Below, in pieces: positions 28,491 to 38,087 of a stretch of DNA of 64,000 nucleotides. Source of the stretch: Dinoroseobacter sp049800835 (GTDB lineage: Bacteria; Pseudomonadota; Alphaproteobacteria; Rhodobacterales; Rhodobacteraceae); contig NZ_JBNAFU010000001.1 of assembly GCF_049800835.1 (NCBI RefSeq), forward strand, positions 1,054,001-1,118,000, in the 5' to 3' direction. Each line of letters begins with the position of its first letter. Positions within the stretch are counted from its first letter, which is position 1. The notes beneath the pieces were generated by a model. That model made no database searches, was not told where the DNA came from, and saw nothing but the letters and a program-made list of their open reading frames with translations. Made by a program: the position numbers and the translations under genes.

Positions 28491-29755
28491 CCGGAATTCT
28501 GAACGGCATGCGGGTTGTCGAGGGTTCGGCCTTTGTCGCCATTCCGCTCGCAGGAATGACACTCGCCCAGATGGGGGCTGACGTGATCCGGTTCGATCGG
28601 CTCGAAGGCGGACTCGATGCGCATCGGTGGCCCGTGGCACCGAATGGCAAAAGCCTCTTCTGGGCGGGGCTGAACAAAGGCAAACGGTCGATCGCCGTAG
28701 ACATGAAGTCGCCCCGCGGCAAGGAACTGGTGACCGAGATCATCACGGCCCCGGGCGAGGATGCCGGGCTGTTCCTGACCAACCTGCGGGTACGTGGCTG
28801 GATGGATCACGAGACACTCAGCAAACTGCGCAAAGACCTGATCATGGTATCGCTGCTTGGGGACCGTCATGGGCGGCCCGCAGTGGACTACACCGTGAAC
28901 CCGTCCCTTGGGTTTCCCGATGCGACCGGAATACCCGGATCATCGGACCCGGTCGCACATGTCTTACCCGCTTGGGACTGTATCGCCGGCAACCTCGCGG
29001 TGTCGTCGCTTCTGGCGGCTGAACGTCACCGCTTGCGTACAGGGCAAGGGCAGGATGTGGAACTGTCGCTCAAGGATGTTGCAGCGGCCATGATGGGCCA
29101 TCTGGGCATTATCGGGGAAGTTGCTGTCAATGGCGTCACGCGTGAGAAGTCCGGAACAGCGCTCTATGGCGCGTATGGACAGGATTTCATCTGCGCGGAT
29201 GGACGCCGGATCATGGTGATCGGGCTGACAGACCGGCAGTGGCGCGGGCTGGTCAAAGTAACCGGAACGCAAGACGCAATCGGGCGTCTGGAATTGCTGT
29301 TGCACCTTGATCTCGGCCAGGAGGGCGCGCGCTGGGAAGCCCGCGAAGCGATCACGGAAATTCTGAAACCCTGGTTCGCCGCACGTGGGGCGGACGAGAT
29401 CGGCAAGACATTCGATGCCGCTGGCCTGACATGGTCGGAGTTCAGGGATTTCGGGCGCGCGGTGCGTGAGGACCCCGATCTGTCATCGCAAAACCCGATG
29501 TTCCAGGATCTGGATCAACCCGGTCTTGGGCGTTTCCCCGTACCGCGGAGTCCGGTCAGCTTCTCGCAAACCGACCGACCGGATGCCTGCCCTGCCCCGG
29601 AACTGGGCGCCCATACCGAAGAAATCCTAGGTGACGTCGTTGGCCTGCCGGACCGCGAGATTGCATCGCTTTTTGATGACGGGATCGTGGCCGCGCCCCA
29701 CAAGCACATCTATTTCGCAGCGACGCACCACCCGAAACAGGCACGGGTCAGCTAG
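28487..29755 (+). CDS. mct: CaiB/BaiF CoA-transferase, mesaconyl-CoA C1-C4 transferase-like
   Basis: The 422-residue class III CoA-transferase begins GILNGMRVVEGSAFVAIPLA, followed by GMTLAQMGADVIRFDRLEGG and FWAGLNKGKRSIAVDMKSPR. This N-terminus closely resembles, from memory, the Chloroflexus mesaconyl-CoA C1-C4 CoA transferase. The catalytic Asp is expected in WDCIAGNLAVSSLLAAERHR. Such an enzyme moves CoA within mesaconate from the C1 to the C4 carboxyl; the coupled hydratase would then form citramalyl-CoA. Another dicarboxylate is possible. Confidence 0.65.
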   Translation: MTGILNGMRVVEGSAFVAIPLAGMTLAQMGADVIRFDRLEGGLDAHRWPVAPNGKSLFWAGLNKGKRSIAVDMKSPRGKELVTEIITAPGEDAGLFLTNLRVRGWMDHETLSKLRKDLIMVSLLGDRHGRPAVDYTVNPSLGFPDATGIPGSSDPVAHVLPAWDCIAGNLAVSSLLAAERHRLRTGQGQDVELSLKDVAAAMMGHLGIIGEVAVNGVTREKSGTALYGAYGQDFICADGRRIMVIGLTDRQWRGLVKVTGTQDAIGRLELLLHLDLGQEGARWEAREAITEILKPWFAARGADEIGKTFDAAGLTWSEFRDFGRAVREDPDLSSQNPMFQDLDQPGLGRFPVPRSPVSFSQTDRPDACPAPELGAHTEEILGDVVGLPDREIASLFDDGIVAAPHKHIYFAATHHPKQARVS

Positions 29756-29758
29756 GGT

Positions 29759-30664
29759 TCAATCTAACTCATCCAGGTCCAACGCCTCGTCGAGGGTGAA
29801 GTATTTCACGCATCTGTCCGCCCCGACGCCACCGCAAGATCCGCCATGCAGATGCAGGGTTATGACCGGCATCGTCTGCGCCTCATAGCCGCGAATGTTC
29901 GTCTCAAGCAGTTCCTTGTAGCCGCCGGTTTCGAGCGCCACGAACAACCCGTGTACGCAGCCGGCGGACCCGCAATAGGGTGACATTGCCCCGGTCGTGC
30001 ACCCAAGTGCGCCCCAGTTCACGACGAGATCCTCCCGCCCATCGCCGTTCAGGTCGGGCTTGGAGACAAGGTCATCCGATACCTTAAGTGCCCCGCCCAT
30101 CTGCTGGCAAAACCCGGCGGCCTCTGCCTGTGCCCGTGCAACCGGGTCCATGACGGCGGGCGGCGGTGGCAGGGGGCATGTCCGCACGACGTTCACAATC
30201 GGGGCCTGCGCCCCGGCAAGCGAAAAATCATATCCGGCGGTCCAGTTCGGCGCGGCCAGCGTCAAACGCGCCGAGCCTCCACCAACAAGTTGATCGGACA
30301 AAAGCGCATCGCGGTCCGCCTCCCAGTTGGCCTGCAACTCCACATAGTCGGGCCGAGGTACTTCCATGAATGTGAAATCGGCAGCACGGCGCCCGTTGAT
30401 GGACAGGGTTGCCTGTACAGCCCCGCCCGGACTAGCCCCGCCCGCATAGGTGATGGTCCAGGCGCGCGGACCGTCATGGGAGCACGCAAGGGCAAAACAG
30501 AAGAAGTTTCCGGTTTGCGCATCACTGGTCGGGCACACCGCAGCACCAGCCTTGATCTGGTCATTGCTGTAGCTTTGCCATGGCGTTTGCGCGACGGCGG
30601 CGGGGGCCCATGTAACCGCGCCGTACAAACACGCCGCGGAAAAGACCCGAACAAAAGGAAACAT
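29759..30664 (-). CDS. Secreted hypothetical protein with calcium-loop-like motif
   Basis: The start at 30664 opens a signal peptide (MFPFVRVFSAACLYGAVTW, cleavage near AVA-QT). The mature protein of about 275 residues has several cysteines and a KPDLNGDGREDLVVNW stretch resembling the EF-hand/FG-GAP calcium loop DxNxDG. It is likely periplasmic or secreted. I recognise no named family. It is convergent with the CoA transferase and divergent from prpE. Confidence 0.7.
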   Translation of the reverse strand: MFPFVRVFSAACLYGAVTWAPAAVAQTPWQSYSNDQIKAGAAVCPTSDAQTGNFFCFALACSHDGPRAWTITYAGGASPGGAVQATLSINGRRAADFTFMEVPRPDYVELQANWEADRDALLSDQLVGGGSARLTLAAPNWTAGYDFSLAGAQAPIVNVVRTCPLPPPPAVMDPVARAQAEAAGFCQQMGGALKVSDDLVSKPDLNGDGREDLVVNWGALGCTTGAMSPYCGSAGCVHGLFVALETGGYKELLETNIRGYEAQTMPVITLHLHGGSCGGVGADRCVKYFTLDEALDLDELD

Positions 30665-30825
30665 GACACGCTCCCACACGAAACATTCTGACCCAGTGAA
30701 CCGATTTCTTCTCTGCTTGTCACGGTGTTAGCGCAATAGGTCGCATTTTCGGCCCTTGCGCGGTGGGTCGCAAAAACAAGACACTGCGCGGAATCGGAGT
30801 GAGGGCATTCGTGGAGGGACACCAA

Positions 30826-32721
30826 ATGAGTTACAAAGACACCTATGCGGCGTGGCAGGCCGATCCAGACGCCTTCTGGATGGAGGTCGCGCAAGGCATC
30901 GACTGGGTCGAACCGCCGACCAAGGCTCTTTTTGACGAGAACGCGCCGCTCTACGAATGGTTTGTGGATGCCAAGGTGAACACCTGCTGGAATGCTGTCG
31001 ACCGGCATGTCGAGGCTGGGAACGGCGACCGTGTCGCGATCATTTATGACAGCCCGGTCACCCACACGAAACAGGAGATCACCTATGCCGAACTGCTGGC
31101 GCGAGTGTCGACCCTTGCCGGTGCGCTGCGCGACAAGGGTGTGGAAAAGGGCGATCGCGTCCTGATCTACATGCCCATGGTCCCCCAAGCCTTGGAAGCG
31201 ATGCTGGCCTGTGCCCGCCTCGGGGCGATCCATTCGGTGGTGTTTGGCGGTTTTGCGGCCAATGAACTGGCAGTCCGGATCGACGATGCGCAACCAAAGG
31301 CGATCATTGCCGCCTCCTGCGGGATAGAACCGGGTCGCGTCGTGCACTACAAACCGCTTCTGGACGGAGCGCTTGAACTGGCCGAGCATGAACCCGCGTT
31401 CTGCCTGATCTTCCAACGCGAGCAGGAGGTCGCCACCCTCACCGAAGGTCGCGATTTTGACTGGCACGAAGCGCAGGCAGGGGTGGAACCGGCAGAATGC
31501 GAGCCGGTAGACGGCAACCACCCCGCGTATATCCTCTATACGTCCGGGACAACCGGGCAGCCCAAAGGGGTCGTGCGCCCCACGGCGGGCCATCTGGTGG
31601 CGCTGCAATGGACGATGAAGGCGATCTATGACGTGGAGCCGGGCGATGTGTTCTGGGCGGCCTCCGATGTCGGCTGGGTGGTCGGCCACAGCTACATTTG
31701 CTACGCGCCGCTGATCAACGGCAACACCACCATCGTTTTCGAAGGCAAACCCGTCGGCACACCCGATGCCGGCACGTTCTGGCGCGTCATCTCCGAACAC
31801 CACGTCAAGGCGTTCTTCACAGCCCCCACCGCGTTCCGCGCGGTGAAGCGCGAAGACCCGAAGGGAGAGTTCGTCAAGAAATACGACCTGTCCTGCCTGA
31901 AGAACGTGTATCTGGCTGGCGAGCGTGCCGACCCCGACACCATTCAATGGGCGCAGGATCAGCTGGGTGTTCCTGTCATCGACCACTGGTGGCAAACCGA
32001 AACCGGATGGGCCATCGCCGCCAACCCGATGGGGATCGAGGCCCTGCCGGTCAAGATCGGGTCTCCGTCCGTGCCGATGCCCGGCTATGATGTGCAAATT
32101 CTGGACGAAGGCGGGCATGAGGTCGAACCCGGTACGCTCGGGGCGATCGCGATCAAGCTTCCCCTCGCCCCCGGCACGTTGCCCACGCTCTGGAATGCAG
32201 AAGAACGGTTCAAGAAATCCTACCTGACCGCGTTTCCCGGCTACTACGAGACCGGAGATGCCGGATACAAGGACGAGGATGGGTACCTGTATATCATGGC
32301 GCGCACCGATGACGTGATCAACGTCGCAGGGCACCGCCTGTCGACCGGTGCGATGGAGGAGGTTCTGGCAAGCCACCCCGACGTGGCTGAATGCGCGGTG
32401 ATCGGTATTGCCGACACGCTGAAAGGTCAGATGGCGCTCGGCATGCTCTGCCTGAACTCAGGCGTGAACCGGCCGCATGAAGAAATCTGCGCCGAAAGCG
32501 TCAAGCTCGTACGTGAGAAAATTGGTCCAGTTGCTGCCTTCAAGCTCTGTACCGTTGTCGACCGGCTCCCTAAGACGCGCTCGGGAAAGATCCTGCGTGG
32601 CACGATGGTGAACATCGCCGACGGCACCCCGTGGAAGATGCCCGCCACGATCGATGACCCCGCGATCCTTGACGAGATCACCGAAGCGCTCAAGAGCATG
32701 GGACTGGCCAAGAACGCATAG
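30826..32721 (+). CDS. prpE: Propionyl-CoA synthetase
   Basis: The ATG at 30826 follows GGAGGGACA. The 631-residue enzyme has the acetyl-CoA-synthetase-type N-terminus (YAAWQADPDAFW), the P-loop YTSGTTGQPKGVVRP, WAASDVGWVVGHSYI and DHWWQTETGW typical of propionyl-type ligases, and the catalytic Lys in PKTRSGKILRGTM. It activates propionate to propionyl-CoA. meaB at 58.6 kb serves the methylmalonyl-CoA mutase step further along the same route. Confidence 0.95.
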   Translation: MSYKDTYAAWQADPDAFWMEVAQGIDWVEPPTKALFDENAPLYEWFVDAKVNTCWNAVDRHVEAGNGDRVAIIYDSPVTHTKQEITYAELLARVSTLAGALRDKGVEKGDRVLIYMPMVPQALEAMLACARLGAIHSVVFGGFAANELAVRIDDAQPKAIIAASCGIEPGRVVHYKPLLDGALELAEHEPAFCLIFQREQEVATLTEGRDFDWHEAQAGVEPAECEPVDGNHPAYILYTSGTTGQPKGVVRPTAGHLVALQWTMKAIYDVEPGDVFWAASDVGWVVGHSYICYAPLINGNTTIVFEGKPVGTPDAGTFWRVISEHHVKAFFTAPTAFRAVKREDPKGEFVKKYDLSCLKNVYLAGERADPDTIQWAQDQLGVPVIDHWWQTETGWAIAANPMGIEALPVKIGSPSVPMPGYDVQILDEGGHEVEPGTLGAIAIKLPLAPGTLPTLWNAEERFKKSYLTAFPGYYETGDAGYKDEDGYLYIMARTDDVINVAGHRLSTGAMEEVLASHPDVAECAVIGIADTLKGQMALGMLCLNSGVNRPHEEICAESVKLVREKIGPVAAFKLCTVVDRLPKTRSGKILRGTMVNIADGTPWKMPATIDDPAILDEITEALKSMGLAKNA

Positions 32722-32724
32722 GCG

Positions 32725-32763
32725 AAAAACCGATCAGTTCACTTCTGGTCGGTTTTTTCTTTG
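32725..32763 (+). terminator. Rho-independent terminator of prpE
   Basis: AAAAACCGATCAG and a TGGTCGGTTTTTT counterpart pair through G-U wobbles around a short loop and end in a T-run. It begins three bases after the prpE stop codon. Confidence 0.88.
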
Positions 32764-32851
32764 TTTGTGGGGGTCGGCTGGCGTACGCTTTGTGCAACCT
32801 CGCCGGGAACAGTGGCGGGCCCCTTGATCACACAGACTGTGTCTTTTCACT

Positions 32852-34396
32852 ATGCCGTTGCCTGAAGGCCCGTCTTCTAAATCCATTCTGGGTACAGAGA
32901 AATCGTCGGCGCGATCCGATCAGATCGCACTGCTTTCTCACGATATTCGCGGCGCAATGTCGGATGTGATCGGGGGATTGCGCCTGATCGACATGGATGA
33001 ACTTCACCCGGACGTCCGCGCGCAACTGCTGCGTGTTCAGGCATCGGGCGAGACATTGGCCCGTTTGCTGGAACAAACGATCGCGCATCTGGCGGAAGAA
33101 GTCGGCGATCTGAGCCAGCCATCGGACTACCTCAACCTCGTGCGTTTCCTTCACGATATCGAAAGCAGGTGGGCCGGGCGCGCCTCTGCAAGCGGTTTGC
33201 GGTTCGTGATAGAGACCTCAGGAACCATGCCAGCACTCGTTCGGCTGGAGCGGATTACGCTGGAACGGATAATCGGCAACATTCTGAGCAATGCGTTCAA
33301 ATACACCGAGAAAGGCAAGGTACAACTGGATGTCAGCCTGAATGACGATCAGGGCCTGGTGTTCTGCATTTGTGACGACGGCCCCGGGTTTTCGGAAGAG
33401 GCGCTGGAACGACTGTTTGAAATGCGCGGTCGTCCGCGCGGCTCGGAGAAACCGGGCTCCGGGCTTGGTCTGCACATTGTCAAAGATCTGTCGGATCAAC
33501 TGGGGGCCGAGCTTGAGGTGCAAAATCGCAAGTCTTGCGGGGCGCTGATCACCCTGACCGTTCCCGATTACGTCTGGCAAACCCCGCAACGCGCCGCCAC
33601 CGGGGGCGTTTTGCCTGATCTGAGCGGACGGCGCATCCTCGTCGCCGAAGACAATCCGACCAACCAGATGCTGACGGTCCAGATGCTTGAGGCCCTGCAC
33701 GCGGAAAGCCATGTCGCCGAAGACGGGTTGGCTGCGTTGGAAGCGCTGGAGCAGTATGAGTTCGACATGGCGCTGGTGGATATCGAAATGCCGAGGCTCA
33801 ACGGGATCGCCTTCATGCGCGAAGTCAGGGCGCGGCCCGACCACCTGGCGCGCATCCCGCTTGTTGCGCTGACCGCGTATGTTCTGCGCTCAAACAGGGA
33901 GGTGATCTACGCCGCGGGTGCGGACGCGATTGTCGCCAAACCAATCATGAGCATCGACCGGTTCGCCGAAACGCTGGCACAATACCTCGATATTGACGAG
34001 ACCCGCGACGCAACCACGACCACGAGCAGTCTCGAAGACCACACGCTCATGAACCGCGATAGGTTGGATCGGCTTTTGGAGATTGCCGGCCCCGACGGAG
34101 CCTCCGAATTGCTCAAACGACTGGGCTCGGATTTGCGTCGGGTGCATCAAAATCTCTTGCGCGGCGTGGCCGAAATGGACCAACCTTTACTGCGGGCTGA
34201 AACACATGTGTTGATTTCCCTCGCCGGTGCCGTGGGAGCGGAGAGTTTACACGCTCTGGCCAATCGACTAAACGGCGCTGCACATCGATTTGACGAGAGC
34301 GAGATCGTTGCGCTGGGGAGCGAGGCGGATACGCGGACAAAGGCGCTCATTGCGCTTGTGGACCGTGAGTTGGCCGAAAGGACGGCGCCGGTATGA
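32852..34396 (+). CDS. Soluble hybrid histidine kinase with receiver and HPt domains
   Basis: The 514-residue protein has no membrane segment. Domains in order: HisKA-like dimerisation helix with the phospho-His at H30 (LLSHDIRGAM), ATPase (N box NILSNAFKYTEKG at about 143-155; CDDGPGF; GSGLGLHIV), receiver (EDNPTNQ at 266-272, phospho-Asp D310 in LVDIEMP, K363), and HPt (phospho-His H452 in RAETHVLISLAGAVGAES). So the whole relay His-Asp-His is in one chain, ready to hand phosphate to the regulator encoded next (ATGA overlap). There is no obvious sensor domain before H30, so the input is probably a partner protein. Confidence 0.9.
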   Translation: MPLPEGPSSKSILGTEKSSARSDQIALLSHDIRGAMSDVIGGLRLIDMDELHPDVRAQLLRVQASGETLARLLEQTIAHLAEEVGDLSQPSDYLNLVRFLHDIESRWAGRASASGLRFVIETSGTMPALVRLERITLERIIGNILSNAFKYTEKGKVQLDVSLNDDQGLVFCICDDGPGFSEEALERLFEMRGRPRGSEKPGSGLGLHIVKDLSDQLGAELEVQNRKSCGALITLTVPDYVWQTPQRAATGGVLPDLSGRRILVAEDNPTNQMLTVQMLEALHAESHVAEDGLAALEALEQYEFDMALVDIEMPRLNGIAFMREVRARPDHLARIPLVALTAYVLRSNREVIYAAGADAIVAKPIMSIDRFAETLAQYLDIDETRDATTTTSSLEDHTLMNRDRLDRLLEIAGPDGASELLKRLGSDLRRVHQNLLRGVAEMDQPLLRAETHVLISLAGAVGAESLHALANRLNGAAHRFDESEIVALGSEADTRTKALIALVDRELAERTAPV

Positions 34397-35799
34397 GGCA
34401 CAATGACATCCTGCTGATCGAAGACACACCATCGCTTCAGATGGTGTACGAAGCGCTGCTACGCTCCGCAGGGTTGAGCGTTTACTCCGCGGGCACGGCT
34501 CAGGAGGGCGAGGCGCTGTTTCAGGAGATCTCGCCACGCGTCATAGTTCTGGACCTGATGTTGCCGGACCGCGACGGGCTCGAGTTGATGCAGAGTTTCC
34601 TTGCAAAGGCCCCGGACACTCAAGTGATCGTCATCACCGCGAACGGCTCGATCAATCGTGCCGTGGAGGCCATGCGCGCCGGAGCACATGATTTTCTGGT
34701 CAAACCCTTCGATGAGAGCCGCTTCGTGGCAGCGGTCGAAAACGCCTTCGTCGAAGGGGCGCGCCTTGCCCGCGACATGCCCCCCGCCAAAGACGCCGGG
34801 TATCACGGCTTCATCGGTCGTTCTCCGGAGATGCAGGAAGTTTACCGGAGGATCGATTCCGTCAGCCGCTCCATGGCGACGGTGTTCATTACCGGCGAAA
34901 GCGGCACCGGCAAGGAGGTCTGCGCCCAGGCAATTCATGACAGCTCTGCCCGGTCGGACAAGCCGTTCATCCCGCTGAACTGCGGCGCCATTCCCCGCGA
35001 TCTGTTGGAGTCGGAAGTTTTCGGCCACCTCCGCGGATCCTTTACGGGTGCAATTGTCGACAAGGTCGGTGCCGCGGCAGCTGCCGATGGCGGAACTCTT
35101 TTTCTGGACGAGATTTGCGAGATGGACCTGAAGTTGCAGACGAAGCTGCTGCGGTTCCTGCAAACCTCTACCATTCAGCCGGTGGGCGCGAACAAGCCGC
35201 GCAAGGTCAACGTCCGGATCATATGTGCAACGAACCGTGATCCACTGGTTGAAGTACGCGAAGGGCGTTTCCGAGAGGATCTGTACTACCGCTTGCAGGT
35301 GGTTCCGATCCACCTGCCGCCATTGCGGTCTCGCGGCAGCGACGTCATCGAGATTGCGCGCGATGCTCTCAAGCGCCTGAGCAGCGAAGAGAACGGACAG
35401 TTCACCGGGATGACGCAGGAGGTCGAGACCCTGTTCAGCGAACTGCCGTGGCCCGGCAATGTGCGGCAGCTTTTGAACGTGATACGCAATATCGTGATCC
35501 TGAACACCGGCCCGCTGGTCAGCAAGAACATGCTGCCTTTGGAAATCCTGCATCATCACGAGGAAGTCGCGCAGCGTAGCTACGACGTACAGGGCACTTA
35601 TGCCGCCGACGAAGCCACGTCAAACCCGTCGGCAGGTGGGCTGGTCGGGCGCACCATGGCCGAGATAGAACGCATCGTGATAGAGGAAACCATCGCCCGG
35701 AACGGCGGATCAGTGACCAAAGCGGCGCGGGTTCTCGACCTGTCTCCGTCCACGATCTATCGCAAACGCGAAAGCTGGGTCCGGGCAGCGGCCGAATAG
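34393..35799 (+). CDS. LuxO/NtrC-family sigma-54 response regulator
   Basis: The 468-residue protein has a receiver (phospho-Asp D54 in LDLMLPD, K104), an AAA+ domain (Walker A GESGTGKE at about 168-175, GGTLFLDE Walker B) and a Fis-type helix-turn-helix at the C-terminus (GSVTKAARVLDLSPSTIYRKR). The sigma-54 contact loop reads GSFTGA (215-220) instead of GAFTGA. Overall it resembles LuxO of quorum-sensing relays. The HPt kinase partner is immediately upstream, replacing the LuxU role. Confidence 0.92.
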   Translation: MRHNDILLIEDTPSLQMVYEALLRSAGLSVYSAGTAQEGEALFQEISPRVIVLDLMLPDRDGLELMQSFLAKAPDTQVIVITANGSINRAVEAMRAGAHDFLVKPFDESRFVAAVENAFVEGARLARDMPPAKDAGYHGFIGRSPEMQEVYRRIDSVSRSMATVFITGESGTGKEVCAQAIHDSSARSDKPFIPLNCGAIPRDLLESEVFGHLRGSFTGAIVDKVGAAAAADGGTLFLDEICEMDLKLQTKLLRFLQTSTIQPVGANKPRKVNVRIICATNRDPLVEVREGRFREDLYYRLQVVPIHLPPLRSRGSDVIEIARDALKRLSSEENGQFTGMTQEVETLFSELPWPGNVRQLLNVIRNIVILNTGPLVSKNMLPLEILHHHEEVAQRSYDVQGTYAADEATSNPSAGGLVGRTMAEIERIVIEETIARNGGSVTKAARVLDLSPSTIYRKRESWVRAAAE

Positions 35800-35803
35800 C
35801 AGC

Positions 35804-36571
35804 TCAGACGAATTGCTCGCGGATCAGGCGTTCCTCCAGCCCGTGCCCCGGATCGAACAGGATGCGATGGCGGACGCTGGGTTCAGAACGAATTTCCACC
35901 GAGATGACCCCATGGTTGGACCGGCTGTCGGCATCGGCCATGACAGGGCGTTTCGATGGCTCCAGCACGTCAAATCGAACCTTTGCCGATTTTGGTAGCA
36001 GCGCCCCGCGCCACCTGCGCGGGCGAAAGGCTGACATGGCCGTCAGCGCCAGAACGTCAGATCCAATCGGCAGTATCGGTCCATGTGAAGAATAGTTGTA
36101 GGCGGTCGATCCGGCGGGCGTCGCCACCAGTGCGCCATCGCAGACCAATTCCTCCATCCGCACTTTGCCATCGACGGAAATACGCAACTTCGCAGCTTGC
36201 GGTCCCGCGCGCAGCAGCGACACCTCGTTGATCGCCAGCGCCTCGTGGATCTTCCCATCGCTGCCAATCGCCCGCATGTGCAACGGGTTAATGATCTCTT
36301 CATTGGCCATGGCAAGGCGTTCTGACAGGCCGCTCTCGTCATATTCGTTCATCAGGAACCCGACCGTGCCGCAATTCATGCCGTATACCGGTTTGTCGAG
36401 GTCTTGCGTCCCATGCAGCGTCTGAAGCATGAACCCATCCCCGCCCAGAGCTACGATCACGTCGGCGTCCTCTGGCGGAACAGCCCCGTGAGCGTCTGCC
36501 AGAGCCTTCTGCGCTTCCTGCGCGATGGCGGCGGAACTTGCCAGAAACGCAATCTTTTCGCGCGGTTGCAT
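35804..36571 (-). CDS. nadK: NAD kinase
   Basis: The 255-residue enzyme makes NADP from NAD and ATP. Signatures are ALGGDGFMLQTL (GGDG), CGTVGFLMNE, the AINEVSLLR NE motif and GSTAYNYSSHGPILP. Start at 36571 (MQPREKIAFLAS) gives the normal length for the short alphaproteobacterial type. It is convergent with the regulator gene, with four bases between stops. Confidence 0.95.
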   Translation of the reverse strand: MQPREKIAFLASSAAIAQEAQKALADAHGAVPPEDADVIVALGGDGFMLQTLHGTQDLDKPVYGMNCGTVGFLMNEYDESGLSERLAMANEEIINPLHMRAIGSDGKIHEALAINEVSLLRAGPQAAKLRISVDGKVRMEELVCDGALVATPAGSTAYNYSSHGPILPIGSDVLALTAMSAFRPRRWRGALLPKSAKVRFDVLEPSKRPVMADADSRSNHGVISVEIRSEPSVRHRILFDPGHGLEERLIREQFV

Positions 36572-36772
36572 GCATGGGCCTTTCGTTTCCGAAAGTGTTC
36601 GCCTGCCGCGCATCGAAACACAAGCCCCCTGTCTTTTACCCGGTTCCGCCGGCTAGCGTCGCAAAACCGTCATTCAAGTCTTTCGACACGACCCACAATA
36701 AGCTAGAGAACGCGCCAAAGCGTCAGACCCGTCTGGCCCGCACACGCCCACTGCATGCAAGGAGCTGTCCCC

Positions 36773-38068
36773 ATGAATGCCCCCCATCGCGACAATGGTT
36801 TCTTCACCGAACCGCTCGCCACCCGCGACACCGAGCTTTTCTCGGCCATCACGCAGGAACTCGGTCGTCAGCGCGACGAGATCGAGCTGATTGCATCCGA
36901 GAACATCGTATCGGCCGCCGTGATGGAGGCGCAAGGCTCGGTGATGACCAACAAGTACGCTGAGGGGTATCCGGGTCGGCGCTACTACGGCGGCTGCCAG
37001 TACGTCGATATCGCCGAGAACCTTGCGATCGACCGGGCCAAGCAGCTGTTCGACTGCGGCTTCGCCAACGTCCAGCCAAACTCGGGCAGCCAAGCCAACC
37101 AAGGGGTTTTCACTGCCCTCTTGCAGCCGGGTGATACGATCCTGGGGATGAGCCTCGATGCGGGCGGGCACCTGACCCACGGCGCCAAGCCGAACCAGTC
37201 GGGCAAGTGGTTCAACGCAGTTCAGTACGGCGTGCGGCAGGACAATCTGGAGCTGGATTACGACCAGGTCGCATCGCTGGCGGCAGAGCATCAGCCGAAG
37301 ATGATCATTGCAGGCGGCTCCGCAATCCCGCGGGTCATCGACTTTGCAAAGATGCGTGAAATTGCAGACAGCGTCGGGGCTTACCTGCTGGTCGACATGG
37401 CGCACTTCGCGGGTCTTGTGGCAGCGGGGCTCTACCCCTCCCCTTTCCCCCATGCGCATGTGGCAACAACAACCACCCACAAGACCCTGCGCGGGCCCCG
37501 TGGTGGCATGATCCTGACGAATGACGAAGCGTTGGCCAAGAAGTTCAACTCCGCAATCTTCCCCGGTATTCAGGGCGGACCGCTGATGCATGTGATCGCC
37601 GGCAAGGCCGTGGCCTTTGGCGAAGCCCTGCGTCCCGAGTTCAAGGATTACCAGACCCAGGTGATCAAGAACGCGCAGGCCTTGAGCGACCAATTGATCA
37701 AGGGTGGTCTGGACATCGTCACCGGCGGCACCGACACACACGTGCTGCTGGTCGACCTGCGCCCCAAGGGTGTGAAGGGCAACGCGACCGAGAAAGCACT
37801 CGGCCGCGCGCACATCACCTGCAACAAGAACGGCATCCCGTTCGATACCGAGAAACCGATGGTCACGAGCGGAGTGCGTCTGGGCTCGCCCGCAGGCACG
37901 ACCCGCGGCTTTGGTGAGCCAGAATTCCGACAGATCGCGGACTGGATCGTCCGGGTCACGGACGGGTTGGCGGCCAATGGCGAAGACAACAACGCCGAGG
38001 TCGAAGCCGAAGTGCGCGCCGAAGTGCTGGAATTGTGCGCACGGTATCCGATCTATCCCAACCTCTGA
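36773..38068 (+). CDS. glyA: Serine hydroxymethyltransferase
   Basis: The 431-residue PLP enzyme interconverts serine and glycine with tetrahydrofolate. Signatures are IELIASENIVS, NKYAEGYPGRRYYGG and the PLP-lysine stretch VATTTTHKTLRGPRGG. Start at 36773 follows AAGGAGCT. The 200-base leader between nadK and glyA shows no glycine or SAM riboswitch that I can recognise. Confidence 0.97.
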   Translation: MNAPHRDNGFFTEPLATRDTELFSAITQELGRQRDEIELIASENIVSAAVMEAQGSVMTNKYAEGYPGRRYYGGCQYVDIAENLAIDRAKQLFDCGFANVQPNSGSQANQGVFTALLQPGDTILGMSLDAGGHLTHGAKPNQSGKWFNAVQYGVRQDNLELDYDQVASLAAEHQPKMIIAGGSAIPRVIDFAKMREIADSVGAYLLVDMAHFAGLVAAGLYPSPFPHAHVATTTTHKTLRGPRGGMILTNDEALAKKFNSAIFPGIQGGPLMHVIAGKAVAFGEALRPEFKDYQTQVIKNAQALSDQLIKGGLDIVTGGTDTHVLLVDLRPKGVKGNATEKALGRAHITCNKNGIPFDTEKPMVTSGVRLGSPAGTTRGFGEPEFRQIADWIVRVTDGLAANGEDNNAEVEAEVRAEVLELCARYPIYPNL

Positions 38069-38087
38069 GACAGGCGCTGAGGGTGCG

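Noticed and set aside
30262..32376. Leftward open frame of about 700 codons opposite prpE
   Set aside because: prpE on the plus strand has complete ligase motifs. The antisense frame is His/Arg-rich and has no recognisable domain; it arises from codon bias.
36614..36772. Riboswitch before glyA
   Set aside because: I looked for glycine and SAM/THF riboswitch core motifs in the leader and saw none; only a short AGAC/TCT stem near 36724.
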